DNA from: Eurosta solidaginis | Lineage: Eukaryota; Arthropoda; Insecta; Diptera; Tephritidae | Reading direction: 5' to 3' | Length of the DNA stretch: 64,000 nucleotides | Assembly: GCF_040869045.1 (NCBI RefSeq) | Contig: NC_090321.1 | Span: forward strand, 78,029,183 to 78,093,182 | Shown: positions 31,343-40,756 of the stretch, piece by piece | How positions within the stretch are numbered: position 1 is the first letter of the stretch | How the letters are laid out: each line of letters begins with the position of its first letter | The notes under the pieces: generated by a model | Database searches by the model: none | The model's input: the letters and a program-made list of their open reading frames with translations, nothing else | What the model was told of the DNA's origin: nothing | Translations under genes and position numbers: made by a program

Positions 31343-33334
31343 AGAATGTGGAACATAAGGTCGAAAAGGTTGTAGAGAAACATCACACCATATATTTAAA
31401 TTAATAACTGGAATATGAATTTCCTTTAAATTATTTTTAGAAGTTTGATCAGAAATGGTTTTTTGTAAAAATGTATCAGTTTGTTGTTCTTTATATAAAG
31501 TTTCTAAATTTATATCTTGAGTTGAAATTGCATTTATTTCTGGAATACGGGAAAGTGTGTCGGCAACTATGTTGTCTTTTCCACGTATATATTGAATATC
31601 ATTTGTAAATTGAGCAATATATTCAAGGTGACGTAGTTGACGAGGAGATCTATCTACTTAAGAATTTAGAACATGAATTAAAGGTTTATGATCAGTATAA
31701 ATAGTAAAAGTTCTACCTTCAAGAAAATGTTTAAAATGTTTAATTGAATTATAAATAGCCAAAAGTTCACGATCAAATGTTGAATATTTAGTTTCTGTTG
31801 TAGTTAATTTTCTTGAAAAATAAGCTAAGGGTTCTAGTATATTATTGCTAGTTTGTTGAAGAACTGCTCCAATAGCAACATTTGATGCATCTACTGCTAA
31901 TGATAAAATACCATTTTTGTCGAAATGTGTAAGTAAAGTATTTTTGGCAAAAAGTTTTTTAACATTTTCGAAAGCTGTTGTGGTTTCATTTGTCCAATTT
32001 AATTGTTTAAGTTTGTTTTTAATTGCATGTGTTAACATTTCATGCAGAGGACTAAGTTCTGTTGCTAACATTTTAATATATCTGTGATAGTAATTTATCA
32101 TACCTAAAAATTTTTGTAATTTATTTATAGAAATTGGTTTTTCAAAATTTGTTATGATTTCAATTCTATCGAAAGATGGTTTAATACCTTCGCCTGAAAT
32201 TTCGTAACTTAAAAAATTTAATTTATTTACACCGAGAGTACATTTTGAAGGTTTGATATTTAAATTATATTCTTCAAGTCTTTTGAAAACTGATTTTAAA
32301 TGATTTATATGTTGATCTTCATTATCACTGGCAATAAGAATGTCATCAATGTATGTAAATACAAAATCGAAATCAGAAAATACTTCATTAATAAAGCGTT
32401 GGAAAGTTTGAGCACTGTTTCGTAAACCGAAAGGCATTCTTACGAATTCAAACATTCCAAAAGGGGTAGTTATTGCAGTTTTATGAATGTCTTCTTCTGC
32501 CATTGGAATTTGGTGGTAAGCACGCACAAGATCAATTTTGGAAAAAAATTGTTTGTTTTTTAAATCAATTGTTAAATCGTGAATATGTGGTAAAGGATAC
32601 CGATCTGGTGTAGTAATAAAATTAAGTCTTCGATAGTCTCCGCAAGGTCTCCAATCATTTGGTTCTTTTTTAGGAACGAGATGAAGTGGAGATGCAATAG
32701 GAGAATTTGAGGGTCTGCATATACCCGTTTTAACTAAAAATTCAAATTCAGCTTTAGCAATTTTAAGTTTGATTGGATCAAGACGTCTGGGTTTCGAAAA
32801 TGGTAAAATACCTTTTGTTTCTTTCCTGTGAACCGTATGGTGTTTAACTTTTTTAGTATAATCTGGTTCACAGGTAATAGATGGAAATTCATTAAGTAAT
32901 TTTGAAAACTTATTTTCGACAATAGGAATTTTGAGTGAGAAAATATCAGAAAATCCAGAAGATCCAGTAACTTTAATTTTTGTAGTAGAATCCATTATTT
33001 CTTTATTTTTAATATTGACAATAATTCCGAATTTTTCTAAAAAGTTTGCTCCTAAAATTGGTGTATCAATATTCGCAATAATGAATGGAAATTCAAAATC
33101 TCTTCTTAAACCTAAATCAATTTTAAGTAGTTTTGTACCGAAAGTTTCAATTGAAGAACCGTTTGCTGCGGTCAAAGTAAGATCCGAATTTCTTTTATAA
33201 ATTTTAAATTTAGAAAAAGGAATAACTGATACAACTGCACCTGTATCGATAAGAAAATTAAGTTTATTGAATTTATCAAATATGAATAGGCGACGAGTAG
33301 GTTTAATAATAGTTCCATTATCCGTCACCGTCAT
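30287..33334 (-). pseudogene. Pol polyprotein with a single in-frame stop
   Basis: One reading frame runs from the gag overlap to 30287, broken only by a TAA at 31658-31660 (expected in a ...HVLNS-x-VDRSPRQ context at the end of RNase H). Domains in order: protease ([13 protein letters not shown]), reverse transcriptase ([20 protein letters not shown], catalytic YIDD), RNase H ([27 protein letters not shown]), then integrase with an HHCC region and D-D-E residues. The segment between the stop and 31342 is open and encodes normal connection sequence, so a single base change explains the break. The upstream Met at 33334 is probably not used, because translation should enter by frameshift from gag. 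Confidence 0.85.
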
Positions 33335-33345
33335 AATGGATCGTT

Positions 33346-34353
33346 TCAGTTTAAATTTTGTTCGGAATTTGAATTGTGATTTTGATTAAAATTGCATGGG
33401 GGTATACATTTAAGAGCGTTATTCTTAAATTTTTTGTGATACCAACAAATATTTGTTTGTGAAGTAAAATTACGATTGTTTGAAAAATTTCTTGATTTTG
33501 AAAAATTTCGAGATTTAAATCTATTTCTATCTTTAGATCTTGAACGGATTTGTAATTGATTAATATCATTAGAAATTTTATTTAAATTTTGAAAAATAGC
33601 CGTGGTTAATTCAGTTAAATTTTTAACGCATTGTTCTAAAATATTATTATTTATACTTGAGACTACAGGAGATTTGGAAGAATGAGGTTTATTGATTAAA
33701 TCAAAAAGTTTGTCAGCTAAAATAATAATTTCATCTCTGTTTTGATTATTATTGGAAGTCAAATGAATTTGTATTTCTTGTGGTAATTTACGAATCCACA
33801 ATTTAAAGAGTAATTCTTGGCTAACTATGGAGGCAGAACTTATAAGTGATTTCATAAATCTGAATAATTCAGATGGTGAACGATCACCAAGTTCAGTTTT
33901 TGAAAATAATTGTTCTAATCGTTTTTCTTCGCTAAGAGAAAATCTTTCACATAGAATTTTTTGGATTGTATCATATTTATTAAAAAGAGGAGGAGGGTTA
34001 ATAACATCTAAAATTTTAGATATAGTATCTCGTTGAAGAGTAATTAGAATATTTTGAAATTTTAAATTATCATCATTGATATTATTAATTTCAAATTGTC
34101 CTTCAACAAGTAAAAACCAGGCATCAGGAGAATCTTGCCAAAATTGTGGTAATTTAATAGATTTAGTAGAAGAAAAATTTGTAAAGTTATCTTGTCTTGA
34201 AATATCTTGTGTTATATTAGAGATGATGTTTTGTGTTGTATTAATGTTAGAATTTTGAGTTGTATTGTGAGTCATGATGTTATTTGTATGGTTGATATTT
34301 TGATTTTCTGAATTTGTAAATTTACGAGTTCGTATTGGTGAACGTAGAACCAT
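33346..34353 (-). CDS. Gag protein of the young gypsy element
   Basis: This 335-residue open frame is complete from ATG to TGA. The N-terminal 50 residues are rich in Asn and Thr. A capsid-like region follows (about 55-230, starting near [20 protein letters not shown]). A basic Arg/Ser/Asn stretch (about 275-300) comes next, then the nucleocapsid box [18 protein letters not shown], that is C-x2-H-x9-C-x3-C instead of the common CCHC knuckle. It would form the virus-like particle. The stop codon is preceded immediately by a slippery heptamer (33349-33355). Codon use is strongly A/T-biased, like the rest of the element and unlike the host genes. Confidence 0.88.
   Translation of the reverse strand: MVLRSPIRTRKFTNSENQNINHTNNIMTHNTTQNSNINTTQNIISNITQDISRQDNFTNFSSTKSIKLPQFWQDSPDAWFLLVEGQFEINNINDDNLKFQNILITLQRDTISKILDVINPPPLFNKYDTIQKILCERFSLSEEKRLEQLFSKTELGDRSPSELFRFMKSLISSASIVSQELLFKLWIRKLPQEIQIHLTSNNNQNRDEIIILADKLFDLINKPHSSKSPVVSSINNNILEQCVKNLTELTTAIFQNLNKISNDINQLQIRSRSKDRNRFKSRNFSKSRNFSNNRNFTSQTNICWYHKKFKNNALKCIPPCNFNQNHNSNSEQNLN
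33349..33355 (-). promoter_or_regulatory. -1 ribosomal frameshift site at gag-pol junction
   Basis: On the minus strand the gag frame ends AAT TTA AAC TGA. The seven bases TTTAAAC fit the X-XXY-YYZ slippery pattern in the correct register (T TTA AAC), and the next codon is the gag stop. The pol frame is exactly the -1 frame and is open across this site. An overlapping AAATTTA heptamer lies just upstream. A downstream pseudoknot or hairpin was not assessed. Confidence 0.8.
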
Positions 34354-35700
34354 ATGAAAAGAAATTTAAATGAAAAATTAGAAAATAAGAAAATATTTAA
34401 GATTTTTTTTTGGAAAGGGAGTTACCAATTTAAATAAAATATTTAATTTTATATAAAAAATAAGTAAATTTAAATAACTATATTAAAATTGTTAAAATAT
34501 AAAAATAATCTTAAAATAAATTTAAAAGTTTAAAAGGTTTAAAATTTTAATTTAAATTATAATTGGAAAATTTGTAATATGATATTAAAATAAAAATTAT
34601 ACTTACATAAAATTAAATTAGTAAAAAAATATTCAAATTAATAAGTATTTGATTGATGATTGTAGAGATTTTGAGGGAATAAATGGCGTTTTTTGGGCGT
34701 GATAACAATTAAATTCATTGTTGTTGCTGTTTATGCAATGGCTTTGTTGTTTTCTTTATGAATCTCATCATTTTCATCGTGATGTCTTATACTTTAAATC
34801 CGTTCTTGTGTGTATTTTGCGTAAAATTGTTGTAATAGCTCTTGTTGTAGTGAAGTGGAAAACTTAACTATTGTTTTAAGCGTAGTATATTGTTTTTTAG
34901 AGTTCTTTATTAATTAACGATTCGTAGAAAAATTTTATTTTTATTTATGTTGCATAAAATTTATAGCATGTCTACTAGTAAATTTCTGCTATAAGTACTT
35001 TATGTTTTATTTGATTGTCCGCACTTATTTTTTGTTTTTGTTTCGTATATAGAATTTACAGCGACTGTTATATGCAATTTGCACAAAATATTGTTTATTA
35101 ATTGAAGTATATTTAAGTTTCATTTTTTTTTTAAATCGATGTGCGATTTACAATTATGGTACTATGATTTAACTTTTTAATTTTTTTATTGTTTCTTTAA
35201 AAGTTTTAACAATTGGTTAAACTATTTTGTTCATCAAATCTGCTAAAATTTGATTTCCGTTTTCGGGTGTTTCCACACAGTCCATCTACGAATGTCTATG
35301 GACTTTCACTTATTTTCACAATAGTAAATGTTTTAAGTACTTTCAAAACGAAATATTTTTAAAGTTAATTATAGCTTCGTATTATAATCACTAAATTCAT
35401 AATTTTTTGTTGATGGCGAATGTATTTCCAAATTGGATTTTAAGTAAACAAACTGATGGTTGTTCGTTTAGTCTGTTTCGCACAACTATTTAAATCGTTG
35501 TAAATATGACGGAGTAGTTACTTTAAAATTGCGAAATTTTTTGTTCAAAAATCATTTATCACAAGCACGAGGTATTATATATACAAGCACGGACAGATAT
35601 AGATTTAGATAATAAATGCATTTTAATTAAAAATTAGCGAATGGAAATTTTCGTAATCATTACAGTCATTAATGAAATAAAATATTTGCGCAGGATCGTT
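34354..35700 (-). other. Long untranslated leader of the young gypsy element
   Basis: About 1.35 kb between the primer-binding site and the gag ATG holds no open frame of note and is very AT-rich. This is long for a gypsy leader and may carry packaging or promoter functions; no motif was identified. Confidence 0.5.
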
Positions 35701-35713
35701 GGTAGGATCGCCA
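35701..35713 (-). promoter_or_regulatory. Candidate primer-binding site
   Basis: On the minus strand TGGCGATCCTACC lies directly after the 5' LTR. It starts with TGG, complementary to the CCA end of any tRNA, in the place where reverse transcription is primed. I cannot name the tRNA. Confidence 0.6.
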
Positions 35714-35714
35714 A

Positions 35715-35928
35715 TATATCAACATTCAAGTTGATATTTAAAAAATCTTTTATTTTGATTTTGTTTTTAAAAATTTATATTTTGTTTATTTTTGAGTTTA
35801 GATATTTTCTAACTAATTAGAATTTTCTTTTTTTGAAGTTATTCAAAATTTTAAGTTAACATGAAAACTCAATTAAAATTATTTTAAAAATTAAAGTAAA
35901 GAGTACAAAGTAGTTAACACTATATTTA
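35715..35928 (-). repeat. 5' LTR of the young gypsy element
   Basis: This is the second copy of the 214-base repeat. On the minus strand it is followed within two bases by a primer-binding-like site. The LTR ends do not read as the usual TG...CA, so the borders may be off by a few bases. Confidence 0.87.
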
Positions 35929-36334
35929 TCCATAAATATATAATGTTAAACTATATATTTAAATAATTTTATTCTATGTATTATTTAGTATTTTCACTTT
36001 TCAAAAATTTTAAAAATAACTAACTAGAAAATTTTCATTTTGAAATAAGATTAAAAGTATTATAACATAAAAAATAATTTACAAAATTAAAGTATATTTT
36101 ACAAAGTAGATAACCCTACAGTATGGATGTATGTATGTATGTTCATTTCATATCAGCTTGTTAATGTTGTTATTGGTTAAGAATGCGTACAACTCTTGAA
36201 AAATACGCTTTCGTAAAAAATTGTATGTATTTCGTTAAAATTCTTAAATAAAATAATTTTTTTTTGGTATGTTTGTATGTACGTGCTAATGTTTGTGACT
36301 TAAGGAGATTTAACCTATGTATCTCTATATATAT
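35929..36334. other. AT-rich spacer between two LTR elements
   Basis: Non-coding, with runs of A and T. No repeat or gene is recognised. Confidence 0.35.
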
Positions 36335-36816
36335 TGTGACGAATACTAGCAACACTAAGGGGTACTATCATCTCTAAGCCGATACTAAGCAGTGACTCGT
36401 ATGCACATCAACAAATCAATCATTATGTCTACCCATATGTCCATACGAGCAGCGGAGAAGAGACGCACAAACACATGCATATATCTTATCTGAGATGCTC
36501 CCAAAAGTAGGCCATTATCTGTGGAAGTGCCACTCACATACACACACGCATATGAGAAGCTATACACGTGCATCTGTAGTTATCATTTTATAGCAGTAAC
36601 TAAGTAAATTCTGGAAGCGCCTAGAAGCATGCGAACGAGAAATAACAGAGTATAAAAGAGCAAGCTATTAGTTGCGAAGTATAAGTGTTATTGTGAAGTA
36701 CTTTAATAAAGGCCATTTTTGCATTATTCAATATTGGAGTTATTTATTCAACAGTTTAGCGATTCGAACGTTAGCAGAAGATTTGGAATAAGCGGAATTT
36801 CAGTAAATACGTTACA
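36335..36816 (+). repeat. 5' LTR of SAP-Gag gypsy element
   Basis: This 482-base LTR begins TGTGACGAATACTAGC and ends ACGTTACA. It holds the promoter-like and terminator-like features of the family (AGTATAAAAGAGC at about 36650 and AATAAAGGCC at about 36707). Confidence 0.85.
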
Positions 36817-36869
36817 ATTGGTGTCAGAAGAGGAGTTGGTGAATAAATTCCGAAGACTTCGAATACAAC

Positions 36870-37106
36870 TTGGTCATGGCAAAATGGAATGAATTGAAGA
36901 TTCAGCAATTGAAGAAGGAGTTGGAGAGCCGTGGATTGAATACAACCGGCAATAAACTCGAACTTCAGGCAAAATTACGAGAGGAAATGGAAACTGAAGG
37001 AATTAACGAGGAAGAGTATGTCATCTTGATGGCGACGAGACAACAACAAAAATTGAAGAGAAAAACGAAACATTGCAGACAGTTACGAGCACAGACCTGG
37101 ACATGA
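36870..37106 (+). pseudogene. Gag N-terminus with SAP domain
   Basis: Residues 6-42 (NELKIQQLKKELESRGLN, then TTGNKLELQAKL) form a SAP motif like that in the minus-strand copy at 22051-22284. The ATG lies about 40 bases after the primer-binding site. A frameshift at about 37060 shifts the coiled-coil region into the next frame (37073-37360). Confidence 0.72.
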
Positions 37107-38088
37107 TACTGACTGCAATAACTGCTCAAACATCGACAGTGGCATCTCAACTGGAATCGCAGGAGACACGTTTAACATCCAAGATGGAAATTCAACTGGA
37201 AGAACAGAAGACATATATGACATCTCAGTTGGCTGAACAGTTGAAAGCACAAGAGGCTCGCATATTCTCGCAGCTGGAGGTGCAGGAGATAAGGGTATCA
37301 TCGAAGCTGGAGGCACAAGATACAAAAATTGTACAACTCGATGATAAAATCGATACTTAGATTGAAACATTGGGAGGTCGTATACAGGAGCTGCAACTAA
37401 ATCGCCCAGCTGTTTCAGCGAGTAATCCAAAGGTAAAAGACCATCCTTTGCCGGTTCTGTTTCTTTCCAGGTCTTTAAGTTACAATTCGAGAATACCGCT
37501 ACAGTGAGCAACTGGAATGCTGAAGATAAAGTTGCTGCATTGTTCGTGGCTTTAAAAGGACCAGCTGCTGAGATATTACAGACCATCCCATAGTACGAAC
37601 GTAACAGTTATGAAGAATTGATGGCTGCTGTAGAACGGCGATACGGAAGCGAACACAGGAGACAGATATATCAAATGGAGTTACTGAATCGCTTCCAGAG
37701 GCCTGGTGAAACATTGCAAGAGTTTGCGTCGGATGTTGAAAGGCTGGCACATTTAACGAATGCGGAGGTACCCGTGGAATACACTGAAAGGGTAAAAAAC
37801 CAGAGCTTTATAAATGGCATACGGGACGTGGAAACTAAGCGAGCGAGATACGCAAACCCAAAACCTACATTAACAGAAACGGTATCACATGCTCTGATTC
37901 AGGAAACAGCTTCGCTTCTGTGTAAGCCAGTTTTCAAAGCACGCCGTGTGGAAGTAGAAAGGCCAGAGTGGGTAGACGCAATATTGGAGGCGCTGAAAGG
38001 ATCGCAAAAGCGGAGTGAAAGAGATCAAATGCTTCAAATGCGGGAAGCCCGGTCGCATTGCACGTCATTGCGATCTTGGTCCTGGTAG
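37073..38088 (+). pseudogene. Gag coiled coil and capsid, broken frames
   Basis: The 37073-37360 frame is a repeated coiled coil with units like SQLESQETRLTSKME, QLKAQEARIFSQLE and SKLEAQDTKIVQLDD, and it ends at a TAG. The capsid follows with a further stop near 37593 and resumes at 37618-38088 (AVERRYGSEHRRQIYQMELL, ERVKNQSFINGIRD). A frame change near 38015 leads to the zinc knuckle CFKCGKPGRIARHC. At least three breaks make the copy inactive. Confidence 0.75.
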
Positions 38089-38378
38089 TTCCAACTTGGG
38101 TGGCCGTAAACGCAAAGCTGGAGGAGATGAGCAAGAGCGTGTCAGATGTAAAGAACGAAAACTTGCCCCAGCTATTGAATGTCCTGTGATATCTATCTCG
38201 CAAATTAGAAGAAACTCGGGAAGTCTTACCATCAAGGAAAAGGATGGCAAGGAGCGTGTACTGACTGTAGATACGGGCGCATCTCATTCCTTAATTCGAT
38301 CTGATTTGGTCAACAGGAGAAAAAAACTGTTACCTGGAGCAAGGTTGCGTACGGTCACAGGCGAGTACATTAGGGAGG
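38015..38378 (+). pseudogene. Zinc knuckle and protease of gypsy element
   Basis: The frame begins with the CCHC knuckle CFKCGKPGRIARHC and continues into the protease, with intact active-site motif VLTVDTGASHSLIRSDLVNRR. Element sequence stops at about 38378; what follows in the open frame to 38509 is foreign. The intact DTG here shows that the Ala in the copy at 20649-20876 is a mutation. Confidence 0.75.
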
Positions 38379-38714
38379 GTCGATTTAAAAATCGCTCATT
38401 GCTCTGTGAAAATCGTATTCTGGGGATCAAAATAAGAAACTTTGCCGAAGGAACCATACCTCTAAAACGAATTCTGATGTCCCCCAATTTGGGTCGAACT
38501 TTTGGGTAGGGGCAAATTTTGAAAAATTCCACTTTGAACCATTTAGAGTGCTCCAATCGAGTCCAAATTTATGACCGACCCCCAATAACTTGGAGGCCCG
38601 ACCCACCGATGCCAATGGCACACCCCCTGGAACCCCCCTGGGGGTTCACCATACAAACATTTCAAAAAATCGCCGGTTTTGCACTTTACATGAAAAAATC
38701 AGCTAAATGGCTAT
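38379..38714. other. Unclassified sequence joined to the truncated gypsy element
   Basis: No gene is supported. The sequence contains runs of C and G (about 38620-38645) that form a short palindrome, ccccctggaacccccctggggg. It may be part of a dispersed repeat that was the target or the cause of the truncation. Confidence 0.35.
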
Positions 38715-38962
38715 GTGGTAATAAGGCCAATTGACCTTATGGCCGTTGATCTTATGTCACCACACCATCACATTAATGCATTGTCATCGAGCCTTGATAG
38801 GTGTGCAAAGTTGCAATCAAACTTATCGCCATTCAAAGTGGTGATAAGGCTAATTGACCTTATGGCCGTTGACCTTATGTCACCACACCATCACATTAAT
38901 GCATTGTCATCGGTCCTTGATACGTATGCAAAGTTTCAAATTAATAAGACTTCTAGAAACCG
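38715..38962 (+). repeat. Two tandem copies of a 124-bp unit
   Basis: Units start at 38715 and 38839 (GTGGTAATAAGGCC and GTGGTGATAAGGCT). Each holds the double motif TTGACCTTATGGCCG and TTGA(T/C)CTTATGTCACC, then CACCATCACATTAATGCATT. A related single copy of the core motif lies at about 18200-18266, 20 kb away. Confidence 0.75.
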
Positions 38963-40756
38963 GTGAAAATTAAGCTCAAAGATTCCGTAACATACAGGCC
39001 AAGCTAATAAAAGCGTGCTAAAAATGAATTTAACTTAGTAATAGAAAAGAAATTAAAAAAAATTATTAGAAATTCGCGTTTTTATAACCCTTTTAAAACC
39101 AAGGCATCACTGTGATGCATTTGCATGTCGTAAACACAATGTGTGGGTTTTTTATTTAACCGTCGCAAAATTGCTTGTGTAGTTTTTTTAAGCCACCACA
39201 AGACACAGCAGGTAGAATTGAAATTACCATTTCATTCTTATTACCTCGTCTCGTAGACCATATATAACGCAACAGTTTTTGTGAATGCATTAAGTCGTTG
39301 TGAAGAACTCAAAGTGTGAAGTGCTAATTTCAGATAAAAAAATATTTAAAAAAAAATAATAAGTGAAGTGACCATTCCAAATCAAAAAGTTTACAATGAA
39401 TCCACCATCATCTACACCGCATGATGAAGCAACTACATCAACAACTATCGAAAACCCAATGAGTCATATACCCAACAAGTATCCCCACAAATCGACCCGG
39501 CCTAGAGTCTATAAATATTACATGGTAAAACCGGTGAGAGCCGAAATGACGTTTAAAAAATTTTTAAAATTCCCACTGCTCTCACATTTTTATTTTAGTT
39601 TTGTTTTCATAAAAAAAATATAACAAACTGTAATATATTTGGTAATCCTATACAACAGCATGACACTATTAATACACGTCCAAAAATATTAAGAGGCGTA
39701 TCAAAATACGCGTTTTGGATCCAGGATCTTTGGGTCTGTCAAGAGATATTTTCAAAAGAAATTTTGAAAATTTGCATGTGGTTGTTGTAATTTTGATGAT
39801 TTTGTGGTACCCACAAAAAAAATTGTGAGCGTAAGTGTTTTCCGCGGATATAGTTTTGGTCTCCAAACCGGTGTTGGACCCACCCAAGGTAATTTTTTAT
39901 AAGCGCAGCCAAAGACCGCCAATGCAGAAAGGTGTTCTGCGTAAAAATACTATGGTTCCCACCCTCGGTTACGGAGCACTCCGGGGTCATTTTTCGGTTT
40001 TTCGTTAATATCTTTTGAATAATCTAAAATTTTGATTTCCCGCCTTTGGATTATTGTTGTCGAGGTCAGTACGAGTCTTATGACACCTCTCTCGGTATTG
40101 TTGGACGCGTATTACCAGTGTCATGCTGTCATATAAAATTACCATATATTTTTGCGTTCTAACATTAATATTATGATATTTTATATAAAACCGAATTTTT
40201 TATTGGCGGAAATAACTTTTTTGGTGGGAAAGAAATTTTAGCGGTCAACCGTTTTCCAGACTTGCTAAGCTGCGAAGAGCTACACCGTTTTTGCTGGCGT
40301 GGGCAAGTTATGGGAAGATCTCCACTAGGTTCAGAGAACCAGGTGGGGGAAGACTTTGATCTCTCTTGGTGCCCCCTGTTGACGTCAGTCATCGCGAAAC
40401 ATGGTTAGTGACTTGATACGCAACGACCAGCATCTCCTAAACGGTTAAGCGCCCATTAAAAAATTTATCTTCCAACCGCGAGGAAAAGGACCAAAACAAA
40501 CCAAAGAAACGGAAGTTGTTGGCTATAGAATGGCAATAACCACAAAAGTTATGCTGTTTGAGAAATAAAACTTAACACGCCAAAGATGTTAAATGCCAAC
40601 GAATGAAAAGTAAAAAAAAAAACTAGAATATCTCAATACCCAAAACTTGTGGATGTGCAAGGAGAGTTGTAGAGGATACCTGTATGTATATACAAAATGA
40701 TGAATGAAAATGAACAAAATTAAAATGAATAAAAATAATTAAGAAACAAATTAACA
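38963..40756. other. Spacer with one small open frame and dispersed-repeat sequence
   Basis: Apart from the 75-codon frame at 39396-39623 nothing coding is supported. The stretch around 39700-40100 looks like a dispersed repeat (for example the cactccggggtcatttttcgg segment), but it has no second copy in this window. Confidence 0.3.
39396..39623 (+). CDS. Small hypothetical open frame, possible first exon
   Basis: The frame starts in a good insect context (gtttacaATG) with MNPPSSTPHDEATTSTTIENP, a Ser/Thr-rich start, and encodes RPRVYKYYMVKPVRAEM later. A possible splice donor, CCG-GTGAGAG, lies at 39534, inside the frame; beyond it the coding looks random (poly-Phe). It could be the first exon of a host gene or the start of a retroelement ORF1. 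No domain is recognised. Confidence 0.22.
   Translation: MNPPSSTPHDEATTSTTIENPMSHIPNKYPHKSTRPRVYKYYMVKPVRAEMTFKKFLKFPLLSHFYFSFVFIKKI

Larger units (their letters stand above)
30038..35928 (-). mobile_element. Nearly intact Ty3/gypsy element with short LTRs
   Basis: A 5.9-kb minus-strand element is bounded by two 214-base LTRs that differ at one position. From the right come the 5' LTR, a primer-binding site, a leader of about 1.35 kb, gag (34353-33346), pol in the -1 frame (from 33334 to 30287, with one in-frame stop at 31658-31660), a polypurine tract (read TTGGAGGGGGAG, about 30251-30262) and the 3' LTR. There is no env. The reverse transcriptase block [13 protein letters not shown] and the C-x2-H-x9-C-x3-C box in Gag resemble CsRn1/Kabuki-type gypsy elements of invertebrates; this placement is from memory. 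Near-identical LTRs mean a recent insertion. No clear target duplication is visible. Confidence 0.9.
36335..38378 (+). mobile_element. 5' half of a SAP-Gag gypsy element
   Basis: The 5' LTR (36335-36816) is followed by a primer-binding site (TGGTGTCAGAAG, 36819-36830), the SAP-bearing Gag start, gag in several frames and a protease that keeps DTGAS. The element breaks off at about 38378, after the protease (GARLRTVTGEY region), into unrelated repeated DNA. There is no pol and no 3' LTR. It belongs to the family of 19405-22858 and 57156-61377. The 5' border shows no target duplication because the other end is lost. Confidence 0.85.

Noticed and set aside
30040..36000. CRISPR-like or phage-like arrays in repeat-rich areas
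   Set aside because: The repeats are LTRs and eukaryotic satellites; there are no regularly spaced short repeats with unique spacers and the DNA is clearly insect nuclear.
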